From Pseudosporangium ferrugineum (GTDB lineage Bacteria; Actinomycetota; Actinomycetes; Mycobacteriales; Micromonosporaceae), in NCBI RefSeq assembly GCF_003002065.1, contig NZ_PVZG01000008.1:1-64000 (forward strand): a stretch of 64,000 nucleotides of DNA, given 5' to 3'. Each line of letters starts with the position of its first letter. Position 1 is the first letter of the stretch. The notes under the pieces are model-generated. The model saw only the letters and a list, made by a program, of their open reading frames with translations. It had not been told where the DNA came from and searched no databases. Below, one piece after another: positions 35,340-44,560 of this stretch. The position numbers were made by a program, and so were the translations under genes.

Positions 35340-36782
35340 ATGAGCGGGGATCACTTCGACGAGGCCGGCGCCGCGGTTCAGGCGGCTCTCGACGCGGGAG
35401 CGCGGTATGCCGACGCCCGGGTCATGCTGCGGCGGACCGAGACCATGAGCGCGCGTGACGGTGAGGTCGAGGATCTGAGTTCCGACGAGAGTGCCGGCAT
35501 CGGGGTGCGGGCCCTGGTCGGGTCCAGCTGGGGCTTCTACTCCGTACCGGATCTGTCGGATGCCGCGGCCCGGGCTGCCGGGCGGCGGGCCGCGGAGATC
35601 GCCGCCGCCAGTGCTCTGGTGCCCGGGCCGGCGATCGACCTGGTGCCGGCCGGTGCGGCCACGGCCAGCTGGGCCAGTCCGTGCGAGATCGACCCGCTGT
35701 CGGTGCCGCTGTCCACCAAGGGTGACCTGCTCGTGGCGGCCACCGCGGCCGCGCGGGACGCCGGGGCCGACCTGGCCGAGGGCATCTACCAGATCTGGGA
35801 CACCCGCAAGTGGTTCGCGTCCAGCGACGGGCACCGCATCGATCAGCACATCCGCGAGTGCGGCGCCGGCATCACCGCCATGGCGTACGGTGACGGCGAG
35901 ATCCAGCGACGCTCCTGGCCCTCGCACCGCGGGCAGTACGAGAGCCGGGGCTGGGAGCTCGTCGACGAGCTGGCCCTGACCGACAATGCCGCGCGGATGG
36001 CCGACGAGGCGCGCGCACTGCTCACCGCGCCGCTGTGCCCGTCCGGGGAGACCACGCTGATCCTCGGCGGCGAGCAGCTGGCCCTGCAGATCCACGAGTC
36101 GGTCGGGCACGCCATCGAGCTCGACCGCATCCTGGGCTGGGAGGCCGCGTTCGCCGGCACCTCCTGGCTGGACCTCGAGCGGCTCGGCAGCCTGCGCTAC
36201 GGCTCCGAGCTGATGAACATCACCATCGACCCGACCATCCCCGGCGCGCTGGGCAGCTTCGGCTACGACGACGAGGGCACGCCGGCGGCCCGCCGCGACG
36301 CGGTGCGCGACGGCATCTGGGTCGGGGTGCTCGCCGGGCGCGACTCCGCCGCGATGGCCGGCCTCGACTACGCCGGCAGCGTCCGCTCCGACGGGTGGGC
36401 GCGGCTGCCGATGGTGCGGATGACCAACGTCGGCCTCGAGCCGGGCCCGCACACGCTCGACGAGATCATCGCGGCCACCGACGACGGCGTCATGATGGAC
36501 ATCAACCGGTCCTGGTCCATCGACGACCGCCGGCTCAACTTCCAGTTCGGCTGCGAGATCGGCTGGGAGATCAAGAACGGCAGGCGGGGGCGGATGCTGC
36601 GCAACCCGACCTACACCGGCATCGGGCCGAAATTCTGGCAGTCGATGGACATGCTCTCGTCCGAGACGGTCGCCTGGGGCACCCCCAACTGCGGCAAGGG
36701 GCAACCCGGCCAGGTGGGTCACACCGGGCATCCGGCCGCACCGGCACGGTTCACCGACGTACGGGTGGGAGTCCGCGGATGA
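35340..36782 (+). CDS. tldD: TldD-family metalloprotease subunit
   Basis: A 480-residue TldD protein. The zinc site is the family HExxxH motif (HESVGH, residues 252-257), followed by the third-ligand region later in the C-terminal domain. Together with TldE it forms a protease that trims unfolded peptides and, in some bacteria, leader peptides of modified natural products or antitoxins. Conserved blocks SARDGEVEDLSSDESAGIGVRALVG and FQFGCEIGWEIKNGR are typical. The stop overlaps the tldE start (ATGA). Confidence 0.92.
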   Translation: MSGDHFDEAGAAVQAALDAGARYADARVMLRRTETMSARDGEVEDLSSDESAGIGVRALVGSSWGFYSVPDLSDAAARAAGRRAAEIAAASALVPGPAIDLVPAGAATASWASPCEIDPLSVPLSTKGDLLVAATAAARDAGADLAEGIYQIWDTRKWFASSDGHRIDQHIRECGAGITAMAYGDGEIQRRSWPSHRGQYESRGWELVDELALTDNAARMADEARALLTAPLCPSGETTLILGGEQLALQIHESVGHAIELDRILGWEAAFAGTSWLDLERLGSLRYGSELMNITIDPTIPGALGSFGYDDEGTPAARRDAVRDGIWVGVLAGRDSAAMAGLDYAGSVRSDGWARLPMVRMTNVGLEPGPHTLDEIIAATDDGVMMDINRSWSIDDRRLNFQFGCEIGWEIKNGRRGRMLRNPTYTGIGPKFWQSMDMLSSETVAWGTPNCGKGQPGQVGHTGHPAAPARFTDVRVGVRG

Positions 36783-38452
36783 CCGACCGAGCTGTGCACA
36801 CCGAACTGGACCTCGCGGCGCGCGTGGTCGAGCTGACCCGGCGGCTGGCCGGCGCGCACGCCGAGGCCGAGGTCGTCGCGGCCCACTCGGCGGAGGCGCT
36901 GACCCGCTTCGCCAACTCGGCCATCCACCAGAACGTCGCGGACGCCACCACGACCGTACGGCTCCGGCTGCACGTCGACGGGCGTACGGCGGGCGGCTCG
37001 ACCACGGTGACCGACGCGGAGGGCCTGCGCTCGCTGGTGGAACGCACCCTCGCCGCCGCCCGGCTGTCCCCACCGGACGCCTCCTGGCCGGGTCTCACCC
37101 CGCCCACTCCGCTCGCCCCGGACGCCGGCTTCGACGAGGCCACCGCCGGCGCCGGCCCCCGGGACCGCGCCGCCCGGGTGCGCGACTTCGTGGAGGCGGC
37201 GGGCGGGCTCGAGACGGCCGGCTACTGCCGCACCACGTACGCGTCCGGCGGCTTCGCCAACACGCTCGGGCAGGCGGTGCACGGCCGCGTCGCCGAGGCC
37301 GCGATGGACGGCATCGCCCGCCTCGCCGGCGCCGACGGCATGTCCCGCCGCGCCGCCTCCCGCCTCGCCGACCTGAGCGGCGCCGAGCTGGGCGCCCGCG
37401 CCGCCGCGAAGGCCCGCGCCGGAGCCACCCCGGCCGAACTCCCACCGGGCCGCTACGAAGTGATCCTCGAACCGACCGCGGTCGCCGACCTCCTCGACAA
37501 CCTCGCCACCTTCGGCTTCAACGGCAAGTCGTACGCCCAGCACCAGTCCTTCGCCGAACCGGGCACCCAGCAGTTCGACGAGGCGATCACCCTCACCGAC
37601 GAGCCCCTCGGCACGATCCTCCCCTTCGACGCCGAAGGCACCCCCCGCGCCACCCTGACCCTGGTCGAGAACGGCACCACCCGCGCGGTCAGCCACGACC
37701 GCACGTCCGCCGCTGAAGCGGGCACGGTCTCGACCGGCCACGGCTCGGCAGCCTCCCGCTCCTGGGGCCCCACCGCCGTCAACCTCCGCCTCGCCCCCGC
37801 ACAGCCGCCGGCGCACGACGCAGGTCCGACATCGGCAGGCGCGAGCACGCCGGGCCCAGCGCACGGGACGGCGGGCGCGGGCTCCTCGGGCTCAGCGCAC
37901 GGGACGGCGGGCGCGGGCTCCTCGGGCTCAGCGCACGGGACGGCGGGCGGCGGCGGACCGGAGGCGGCGGGCCGACCCGCTTCATCGCCACCCGGCCGAC
38001 CGGTCACGCTGACGGCGGCCGGCCCGGTGGTGCCGACGGCAGCCAGCCCCGTGGTGCCGACGGCAGCCAGCCCCGTGGTGCCGACGGCAGCCGGCCCGGT
38101 GGTGTCGTCCGCGGCCGGCCCGGTGGTGCCGTCGGCGCGGCGGCTGGTGGCCGGGATGCGGCGCGGGCTGCTCGTGACCGACCTCTGGTACACCCGCGTC
38201 CTCGACCAGAAGAGCCTCGTCGTCACCGGCCTGACCCGCAACGGCGTCTGGCTCGTCGAGGACGGCGAGATAGTGGCCGCCGTGGGCAACCTGCGCTTCA
38301 CCCAGTCCTACCCCCAGGCCCTGGGCCCGGGCGCCGTCCTCGGCATCGGCACCGAGGCGATCTCCCTGCCGGACCGCTGGTCGGGAGTCCGCTACACGGC
38401 CCCTGCCCTCCACCTGGCCTCCTGGAACCTCACCGGCAATGCCTCCGGCTGA
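36779..38452 (+). CDS. tldE: TldE/PmbA-family subunit with a repeat-encoded insertion
   Basis: A 557-residue partner of TldD, lacking the zinc motif, as usual for TldE/PmbA. N-terminal and C-terminal halves follow the family (FANSAIHQNV, YAQHQSF, then RGLLVTDLWYTRVLDQ and EIVAAVGNLRFTQS). Residues about 340-457 are extra: a Gly/Ser/Ala/Pro/Val low-complexity segment coded by a 36-bp and a 24-bp minisatellite, placed just before the RGLLV strand. Ordinary TldE proteins are about 440-460 residues, so the insertion accounts for the excess. The frame is kept, so the protein may still assemble with TldD. Confidence 0.88.
   Translation: MTDRAVHTELDLAARVVELTRRLAGAHAEAEVVAAHSAEALTRFANSAIHQNVADATTTVRLRLHVDGRTAGGSTTVTDAEGLRSLVERTLAAARLSPPDASWPGLTPPTPLAPDAGFDEATAGAGPRDRAARVRDFVEAAGGLETAGYCRTTYASGGFANTLGQAVHGRVAEAAMDGIARLAGADGMSRRAASRLADLSGAELGARAAAKARAGATPAELPPGRYEVILEPTAVADLLDNLATFGFNGKSYAQHQSFAEPGTQQFDEAITLTDEPLGTILPFDAEGTPRATLTLVENGTTRAVSHDRTSAAEAGTVSTGHGSAASRSWGPTAVNLRLAPAQPPAHDAGPTSAGASTPGPAHGTAGAGSSGSAHGTAGAGSSGSAHGTAGGGGPEAAGRPASSPPGRPVTLTAAGPVVPTAASPVVPTAASPVVPTAAGPVVSSAAGPVVPSARRLVAGMRRGLLVTDLWYTRVLDQKSLVVTGLTRNGVWLVEDGEIVAAVGNLRFTQSYPQALGPGAVLGIGTEAISLPDRWSGVRYTAPALHLASWNLTGNASG
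37857..37949. repeat. 36-bp tandem repeat (2.6 copies) inside tldE
   Basis: Copies begin at 37857, 37893 and 37929 (last one partial). They encode a 12-residue SAHGTAGAGSSG unit. Confidence 0.9.
38013..38132. repeat. 24-bp tandem repeat (5 copies) inside tldE
   Basis: Copies begin at 38013, 38037, 38061, 38085 and 38109; the second and third are identical. They encode the 8-residue unit TAAGPVVP with minor changes. Confidence 0.9.
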
Positions 38453-38553
38453 CCTCGCCCCCTCCCCGGCCCCGATCCCGGCGACTGCGAGCCGGCCGGA
38501 GGCCCGAGCCGCTCCATCCTCCGGCGCATTGACCGGCGTGCTTCACTGGGGCC

Positions 38554-39450
38554 GTGAGCGACATGCCGCCTGACCAGGGAACGGACCGCACCCCGAACAC
38601 CCCGACCACCGCGGCTGGCCCGACCACCGCGGCTGGCCCGGCCGACCCAACCGGCCCGGCGGACCTGGCCGACCCGACCCGCGCCACTGAGCCGGCCGGC
38701 CAACCCACGACCGGCGTCCCCGCCGGCGCCACGGCAGCCGGTCCAGGCAGCCCGCTCACCCCACCGACGACCACCCCAGCCAGCGGCTCCGCCGGGCAGC
38801 CAGCCCCAGCCAGCGGCTCCGCCGAGCAGCCAACCCCCGCCAGCGGCTCCGCCGGGCAGCCGGCCCCTGGCAGCGGCTCGGCCACCGCCTCACCGACCAC
38901 CGCCGGCAGCGCCCGCACCAGGGCGGCTCGCCTCGCCCCCGCCGCCCCCGCTCCACCTCGCCGCCGCCGTTGGTTCATCGGCGCGCTGGCTGCCGGGGCC
39001 GTCCTCGTTCTCGTCGGCCTCTGCGTCGGTGGGATCGCCGTGGTCTCCGCCTTCTCCGGCCTGCGGGACGACCACGCCGACGCTCGCGAGGATCGCCGGC
39101 TGCGGGACGCCGCCTGCCTCGAGCTGGAGCAGCGCCTCAACCGCCTTGTCCCGCCCGGAGCCACCACGACTCCGCAGGGGCGGGCCGTCGCCGTACGCGA
39201 CGAGAACGCCGCCACCCGCATCTACGTGAACCAGGTGGGCGACGACCGCGCCGTCGACGGGTGGCGGCAGTTGCTCGACGCCCGTACCTCCTATGCCGAG
39301 GCCCTCGATGCGCAGGTGAAGTCGCGTACCCCGGCGTTCTTCGTCGCTCCCCGGACCGGCGACGGCCGGGCCGTCACCGACGAGCTGGACCGCTTCTCCC
39401 CCGCCCCGTGCGCCGGCCCGATCCGCCGCCTGGCCACCCCCGACCTGTAA
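38554..39450 (+). CDS. Hypothetical single-pass membrane protein with repetitive cytoplasmic tail
   Basis: A 298-residue protein from GTG 38554. Residues 1-135 are Pro/Thr/Ala/Gly-rich low complexity, partly coded by four 30-bp repeats. A basic stretch (PPRRRR) and one membrane helix (about 142-168) follow, then a 130-residue outside domain with two Cys (AACLELEQRLNRL near the start, PAPCAGPIRRL at the end) that could form a disulfide. The orientation fits positive-inside. I do not recognise a family; only the outer domain looks structured. Confidence 0.6.
   Translation: MSDMPPDQGTDRTPNTPTTAAGPTTAAGPADPTGPADLADPTRATEPAGQPTTGVPAGATAAGPGSPLTPPTTTPASGSAGQPAPASGSAEQPTPASGSAGQPAPGSGSATASPTTAGSARTRAARLAPAAPAPPRRRRWFIGALAAGAVLVLVGLCVGGIAVVSAFSGLRDDHADAREDRRLRDAACLELEQRLNRLVPPGATTTPQGRAVAVRDENAATRIYVNQVGDDRAVDGWRQLLDARTSYAEALDAQVKSRTPAFFVAPRTGDGRAVTDELDRFSPAPCAGPIRRLATPDL
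38781..38890. repeat. 30-bp tandem repeat in the hypothetical membrane protein gene
   Basis: The word CAGCGGCTCC (CAGCGGCTCG in the last copy) recurs at 38781, 38811, 38841 and 38871, a 30-bp period. In frame it gives a ten-residue SGSAGQPAPA-like unit. Confidence 0.85.
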
Positions 39451-39804
39451 CCCGGACCCCGACCACCCGGCCGCGGACAAATACGGCCCCACAACCGCCT
39501 GACAAACCCCGCCCGCCCGGCCGAGGACAAATACGGCCGAGGACAAATACGGCTCACCCGGCCGAGGACAAATACGGCTCAGCCGGCCGCGGAACAAACC
39601 CGGCCCGACCGCCGCCCCGGACCCGGCCGCCCGCCCCGGACGACCCGGCCGGAGTGAGGTAGCTCGCGGTAAGCCATCCCTTACGGCGCATCCTGCTGAC
39701 CTTCGTTGTAACGTGTGCCACACATTGCGGACGCACACCACCGACAGGTTCCTGCGCGCCCGCCGCCAGAGCACGTCATGGCTGCACTGTTCAGGGAGAC
39801 GTCA
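39451..39804. promoter_or_regulatory. sdh upstream region with GGACAAATACGG repeats
   Basis: This 354-nt gap has no credible gene. The word GGACAAATACGG occurs exactly at 39475-39486, 39525-39536, 39541-39552 and 39566-39577, with a decayed copy near 39591; most copies are extended on the left to CCGAGGACAAATACGG. The A/T-rich core stands out against 75-80% G+C flanks. TAACGT at about 39710-39715 could be a -10 for sdhC, whose RBS AGGGAG is at 39793-39798. The repeats may bind a regulator of sdh or merely be a minisatellite. Confidence 0.4.
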
Positions 39805-40611
39805 ATGACGACGACGGCAACGAAGCTGGATGCGGGGCGTGCGCGCGCCGCCATCGCGGCGAAGACGTTGCGTACGGACCGGTGGTGGATCGCACCTCTG
39901 GTCACCTTCGCAGGACTGAGCGCGTGGGTGATCTACGCCACTGTCCGCGTGTTCATGCACAAGTGGTACTACGTGGAGCAGTTCCACTATCTGACCCCGT
40001 TCTACTCGCCGTGTCTCACCGACCGGTGCGTCGAGGGGTCCGCGGAGTTCGGCACCCCGCTGCCGTCCTTCTGGCTGATCCCGGAAGCCGCGTTGACCCT
40101 GCCGTTCCTGCTGCTCTTCCGCCTCACCTGTTACTACTACCGGAAGGCGTACTACCGGGCCTTCTGGATGTCGCCGCCGGCCTGTGCCGTGCCCGACGGG
40201 CACCAGAAGTACACGGGTGAGACGCGCTTCCCGCTGATCTTCCAGAACATCCACCGGTACGCGTTCTACGCCGCCGCGATCATCTCGGTGATCAACACCT
40301 GGGACGCGATCGTCGCCTTCCGGTCCGGGGACGAGTTCGGGTTCGGGCTGGGCAACATCATCCTGGTCGGCAATGTCGTGATGCTGTGGGCGTACACGGT
40401 GTCCTGCCATTCGTGCCGGCACATCGTCGCCGGGCGGCTCAAGCATTTCTCGAAGCACCCGGTGCGGTACCGCTTCTGGGTCTTCGTGTCGAAGCTCAAC
40501 GCCCGGCACATGCAGCTCGCCTGGATCACCCTGGGCACGCTCGCCCTGACCGACTTCTACGTCATGGCGCTGTCGGCCGGCTGGTTCTCCGACCTGCGCT
40601 TCATCAACTAG
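39805..40611 (+). CDS. sdhC: Succinate dehydrogenase membrane anchor subunit
   Basis: A 268-residue single-gene anchor with five hydrophobic helices that holds SdhA and SdhB on the inner face of the membrane and passes electrons to menaquinone. His residues in NIHRYAFYAAAIISVINTW and in SCHSCRHIV are candidate haem ligands. The length fits the actinobacterial Sdh type in which one protein replaces SdhC plus SdhD. ATG 39805 has AGGGAG 6 nt upstream. sdhA follows after 13 nt. Confidence 0.85.
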   Translation: MTTTATKLDAGRARAAIAAKTLRTDRWWIAPLVTFAGLSAWVIYATVRVFMHKWYYVEQFHYLTPFYSPCLTDRCVEGSAEFGTPLPSFWLIPEAALTLPFLLLFRLTCYYYRKAYYRAFWMSPPACAVPDGHQKYTGETRFPLIFQNIHRYAFYAAAIISVINTWDAIVAFRSGDEFGFGLGNIILVGNVVMLWAYTVSCHSCRHIVAGRLKHFSKHPVRYRFWVFVSKLNARHMQLAWITLGTLALTDFYVMALSAGWFSDLRFIN

Positions 40612-40624
40612 AGGGCCCTGCACA

Positions 40625-42535
40625 ATGACTACGCGAATCGAACGACACCACTACGACGTCGTCGTCATCGGCGCGGGCGGGGCCGGGCTGCGCGCCGCCA
40701 TCGAGGCACGGCTGGCGGGCAAGAAGACCGCCATCATCTCGAAGTCGCTGTTCGGCAAGGCGCACACGGTCATGGCCGAGGGTGGCGCCGCGGCGGCGAT
40801 GGGGAACGTGAACAGCCGCGACAACTGGATGGTGCACTTCGGTGACACCATGCGCGGCGGCAAGTTCCTCAACAACTTCCGGATGGCGGAGCTGCACGCC
40901 AAGGAGGCCCCGGAGCGGATCTGGGAGCTGGAGACGTACGGCGCGCTGTTCGACCGTACGAAAGACGGCAAGATCTCCCAGCGCAACTTCGGCGGCCACG
41001 AGTATCCCCGCCTCGCGCACGTCGGCGACCGTACGGGACTGGAGCTCATCCGTACGCTCCAGCAGAAGATCGTCTCCCTTCAGCAGGAGGACTTCGCGGA
41101 GACCGGGAGTTACGACTCGCGGATCCGGGTCTTCGCCGAGACGACCATCACCGAGCTGCTGCTGGACGGCAACCGGGTGGCCGGCGCGTTCGGCTACTAC
41201 CGGGAGTCCGGCGAGTTCATCCTGCTGGAGGCGCCCGCGGTCGTGCTGGCCACCGGCGGGGTGGGCCGCTCCTACAAGGTGACCTCGAACTCGTGGGAGT
41301 ACACCGGCGACGGCCACGCGCTCGCCCTGCGGGCCGGCGCGACGCTGATCAACATGGAGTTCCTGCAGTTCCACCCGACCGGCATGGTCTGGCCGCCCAG
41401 CGTCAAGGGCATCCTGGTCACCGAGTCGGTACGCGGCGACGGCGGCGTCCTGCGCAACTCCGACGGCAAGCGGTTCATGTTCGACTACGTCCCCGACGTG
41501 TTCCGGCACCAGTACGCCGAGACCGAGGAGGAGGCGGACCGCTGGTACACCGACCCGGACAACAACCGCCGCCCGCCGGAGCTGCTGCCCCGCGACGAGG
41601 TGGCCCGGGCCATCAACAGCGAGGTCAAGGCCGGCCGCGGCACCAAGTCCGGGGGCGTGTTCCTCGACGTGTCCACCCGCATGCCGGCCGAGACGATCAC
41701 CCGGCGGCTCCCGTCCATGTATCACCAGTTCAAGGAGCTGGCCGACGTGGACATCACCAAGGAGCCGATGGAGGTCGGACCGACCTGCCACTACGTGATG
41801 GGCGGCGTCGAGGTCGACCCGGACAGCGGCGCGGCGTTCGGCTCGGTCGAGGGCCTGTTCGCGGCCGGCGAGGTGTCCGGCGGCATGCACGGCTCCAACC
41901 GGCTCGGCGGCAACTCGCTCTCCGACCTGCTCGTGTTCGGCAAGCGGGCGGGGGAGCACGCGGCGGCGTACACCGACGCGCTGCCGAAGCGGCCCAAGGT
42001 GGCGACGTCCGATGTGGAGCAGGCCGTGGACACCGCGCTGGCGCCGCTGAGCCGGGAGAACGGCGAGAACCCGTACACGTTGCAGCAGGATCTTCAGGCG
42101 GTCATGGGCGACCTGGTCGGCATCATCCGGCGCGAGGGTGAGCTGACCGACGCGCTCAAGCGGCTCCAGGAGCTGAAGCTGCGGGTGGCGAACGTCGGTG
42201 CCGTCGGCGGCCGGCGCTACAACCCGGGCTGGCACCTCGCCCTGGACCTGCGCAACATGCTGGTCGTCTCCGAGTGCACCGCGAAGGCGGCGCTGGAGCG
42301 GGAGGAGTCGCGCGGCGGGCACACCCGCGAGGACTTCCCGAAGATGAGCCCGGAGTGGCGCAAGCTGAACCTCGTCTGCTCGCTGGACGACAACGGCGAC
42401 GTGCACCTGGACCGCAAGCCGGTGCCCACCATGCGCGACGAGCTGCTGCGGCTCTTCAAGCGCACGGAGCTCAGCAAGTACCTGACCGATGAGGAACTCG
42501 CGAAGTTCGACGCGATCGCGACGGAGGCCAACTGA
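40625..42535 (+). CDS. sdhA: Succinate dehydrogenase flavoprotein subunit
   Basis: A 636-residue FAD subunit oxidising succinate to fumarate in the TCA cycle and respiratory chain. The FAD-binding start is DVVVIGAGGAGLRAAIEA, the His that carries covalent FAD in many homologues is in FGKAHTVMAEGG, and active-site residues lie in EFLQFHPTGM and GPTCHYVMGGVEVD; the C-terminal helical domain ends at about 636. Its stop overlaps the sdhB start by one base (TGATG). Confidence 0.94.
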   Translation: MTTRIERHHYDVVVIGAGGAGLRAAIEARLAGKKTAIISKSLFGKAHTVMAEGGAAAAMGNVNSRDNWMVHFGDTMRGGKFLNNFRMAELHAKEAPERIWELETYGALFDRTKDGKISQRNFGGHEYPRLAHVGDRTGLELIRTLQQKIVSLQQEDFAETGSYDSRIRVFAETTITELLLDGNRVAGAFGYYRESGEFILLEAPAVVLATGGVGRSYKVTSNSWEYTGDGHALALRAGATLINMEFLQFHPTGMVWPPSVKGILVTESVRGDGGVLRNSDGKRFMFDYVPDVFRHQYAETEEEADRWYTDPDNNRRPPELLPRDEVARAINSEVKAGRGTKSGGVFLDVSTRMPAETITRRLPSMYHQFKELADVDITKEPMEVGPTCHYVMGGVEVDPDSGAAFGSVEGLFAAGEVSGGMHGSNRLGGNSLSDLLVFGKRAGEHAAAYTDALPKRPKVATSDVEQAVDTALAPLSRENGENPYTLQQDLQAVMGDLVGIIRREGELTDALKRLQELKLRVANVGAVGGRRYNPGWHLALDLRNMLVVSECTAKAALEREESRGGHTREDFPKMSPEWRKLNLVCSLDDNGDVHLDRKPVPTMRDELLRLFKRTELSKYLTDEELAKFDAIATEAN

Positions 42536-43524
42536 TGAAGCGCCACTTCCGGGTCTGGCGGGGCGACGAGTCCGGCGGCGAGATCCAGGACTTCGACGTC
42601 GAGGTCAACGACGGCGAGGTCGTGCTCGACATCATCCACCGGCTGCAGGCCACCCAGACCCCCGACCTGGCCTGCCGCTGGAACTGCAAGGCGGGCAAGT
42701 GCGGCTCCTGCTCGATGGAGATCAACGGCAAGCCGCGCCTGGGCTGCATGACGCGGATGTCGACGTTCGAGGAGAACGAGACCGTCACGATCACCCCGCT
42801 GCGCACCTTCCCGGTGATCCGCGACCTGGTCACGGACGTGTCCTTCAACTACGAGAAGGCCCGTGAGACCCCGGCGTTCGCGCCGCCGCCCGGCGTCGCC
42901 CCGGGCGACTACCGGATGCAGCAGGTCGACGTCGACCGCTCCCAGGAGTTCCGGAAGTGCATCGAGTGCTTCCTCTGCCAGAACACCTGCCACGTGGTCC
43001 GCGACCACGAGGAGAACAAGAAGGCGTTCAGCGGCCCGCGCTACTTCATCCGCGCGGCGGAGCTCGACATGCACCCGCTCGACGACCGCACGGACCGCAA
43101 GGAGTACGCCCAGGCCAGCCAGGGTCTCGGCTACTGCAACATCACGAAGTGCTGCACCGAGGTCTGCCCCGAGCACATCAAGATCACCGACAACGCCATC
43201 ATCCCGATGAAGGAACGCGTCGTCGACCGCCGCTACGACCCCCTGGTCTGGCTCGGCCGCAAGATCTTCCGCCGCGACCAGCTCCAGAACGGCTCGGCCA
43301 CGAACATGGCGCCCAGCTCCTCGGAGGGCGTCACCGGCGTGGCGGCCGGCCTGTCCGGCGCGGGCACCCGCCCACCCCAGGCCCCCGCGGTCGGCGCCGA
43401 CGGCAAACTGGAGGTCGCCGAGCTGCTCTCCCCGCACGCGGGCGGCCCCTCACCCTTCGGCAACGACCAGGAGTTCCCCCTCCCGAACATCACCTACAAC
43501 CACCCCGAACAAGACAAGAGCTGA
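42535..43524 (+). CDS. sdhB: Succinate dehydrogenase iron-sulfur subunit
   Basis: A 329-residue protein carrying electrons from SdhA to the membrane. The [2Fe-2S] ligands are Cys51, Cys56, Cys59 and Cys71 (CKAGKCGSC...GC); the [4Fe-4S] and [3Fe-4S] sites are in CIECFLCQNTC and CNITKCCTEVCP. It is about 80 residues longer than E. coli SdhB because of a Gly/Ser/Pro-rich C-terminal tail after RKIFRRDQL; the tail ends FPLPNITYNHPEQDKS. Confidence 0.94.
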   Translation: MKRHFRVWRGDESGGEIQDFDVEVNDGEVVLDIIHRLQATQTPDLACRWNCKAGKCGSCSMEINGKPRLGCMTRMSTFEENETVTITPLRTFPVIRDLVTDVSFNYEKARETPAFAPPPGVAPGDYRMQQVDVDRSQEFRKCIECFLCQNTCHVVRDHEENKKAFSGPRYFIRAAELDMHPLDDRTDRKEYAQASQGLGYCNITKCCTEVCPEHIKITDNAIIPMKERVVDRRYDPLVWLGRKIFRRDQLQNGSATNMAPSSSEGVTGVAAGLSGAGTRPPQAPAVGADGKLEVAELLSPHAGGPSPFGNDQEFPLPNITYNHPEQDKS

Positions 43525-43528
43525 GCGC

Positions 43529-43566
43529 AGAGGGACCCGCTTTCCGGCGGGTCCCTCTCCTTTTCC
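43529..43566 (+). terminator. Rho-independent terminator of the sdh operon
   Basis: A perfect 12-bp stem (43529-43540 with 43547-43558), 6-nt loop, then CCTTTTCCC. It begins 5 nt after the sdhB stop codon. Confidence 0.9.
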
Positions 43567-43635
43567 CGTACGGCCACACCCCGCCCCCGCCCCCACGAGT
43601 AGCACACCCGTTCTAATCGCGGGTAGAGTGGCGCC

Positions 43636-44271
43636 GTGAGTGCTTACCAGCCGTCGATGCTCGACCTGATGGGCGGGCCCGCGCCGACGCTCGACCCCCT
43701 CCCCGGCCGCCTGCGCCGCCATCACCTCACGGCCGGCGCCTGGGTCGACGTGCTACCCGGCTGGATCCACGGCTCCGACGACATCTTCGAAACCCTCCGC
43801 ACCGACGTCGACTGGCGAGCCGAACGCCGCCCGATGTACGACGGCGTCGTGGACGTTCCCCGCCTCCTCCGCTGGTACGGCCGCGACGAACAACTCCCCC
43901 ACCCGGCCCTCACCGAGGCCCGCGACCGGCTCTCCGCCCACTACCACCCCGAGCTCGGCGAACCCTTCGTCACGGCGGGCATGTGCCTCTACCGCGACGG
44001 CCACGACAGCGTCGCCTGGCACGGCGACACCCTCGGCCGCTCCGCCCGCCACGACACCATGGTGGCCATCGTCTCGTTCGGCTCCCCCCGCAACCTGATG
44101 CTCCGCCCCCGAGCCGGCGGCGCGGAAACCCTCCGCTTCCCCCAGGGCCACGGCGACCTCATCGTGATGGGCGGCTCCTGCCAACGAACCTGGGAACACG
44201 CCATCCCCAAAACAGCCCGCCCGGTAGGCCCCCGCATCAGCGTCCAGTTCCGCCCCATCAACGTGGCCTGA
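43636..44271 (+). CDS. AlkB-family 2-oxoglutarate/Fe(II) dioxygenase
   Basis: A 211-residue DNA/RNA-alkylation repair-type dioxygenase. Iron ligands are His and Asp in AWHGDTLGR and His in TWEHAIPK; the 2-oxoglutarate-binding Arg is in GPRISVQFRPI. The substrate lid MYDGVVDVPRLLRWYG is near residue 66. The GTG start has TAGAGT (43624-43629) 6 nt upstream and no RBS, consistent with a leaderless transcript. The stop is followed by the repeat-rich gap 44272-44687. Confidence 0.88.
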   Translation: MSAYQPSMLDLMGGPAPTLDPLPGRLRRHHLTAGAWVDVLPGWIHGSDDIFETLRTDVDWRAERRPMYDGVVDVPRLLRWYGRDEQLPHPALTEARDRLSAHYHPELGEPFVTAGMCLYRDGHDSVAWHGDTLGRSARHDTMVAIVSFGSPRNLMLRPRAGGAETLRFPQGHGDLIVMGGSCQRTWEHAIPKTARPVGPRISVQFRPINVA

Positions 44272-44280
44272 CCCACCCCC

Positions 44281-44430
44281 ACCACCGCGCAGCACAACCC
44301 ACCCCCACCACCGCGCAGCACAACCCACGCCCACCACCGGGCAGCACTACCCACCCACGCTGGCGGCGGCGCAGCACAACCCACCCGAACTGGCCGCCGC
44401 GCAGCACAACCCAGCCACACTGCGCCCGGC
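44281..44430. repeat. Irregular direct repeats built on GCAGCACAACCCA
   Basis: The word GCAGCAC followed by CCCA motifs recurs at 44289, 44315, 44341, 44371 and 44401, spacing 26, 26, 30 and 30 bp. This is the first half of the 416-nt gap after the AlkB gene; no gene is convincing in it. Confidence 0.7.
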
Positions 44431-44560
44431 GGAACACGGCCAATTCCCGGCCTGGCCGCCCGACCGACAACGTCCGCCCGCACCGGCCGCCAGACCTACG
44501 GCGTCCGCCCGCAAGAGCCGCCCGGCCCGCAACACCCTCCCGCCCAGTGCACGGCACCCG

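Noticed and set aside
39291..39557. Minus-strand frame with repeated ICPRP and YLSSAG peptides
   Set aside because: The repetition only reflects the GGACAAATACGG DNA repeats, it overlaps the end of a real gene, and there is no RBS.
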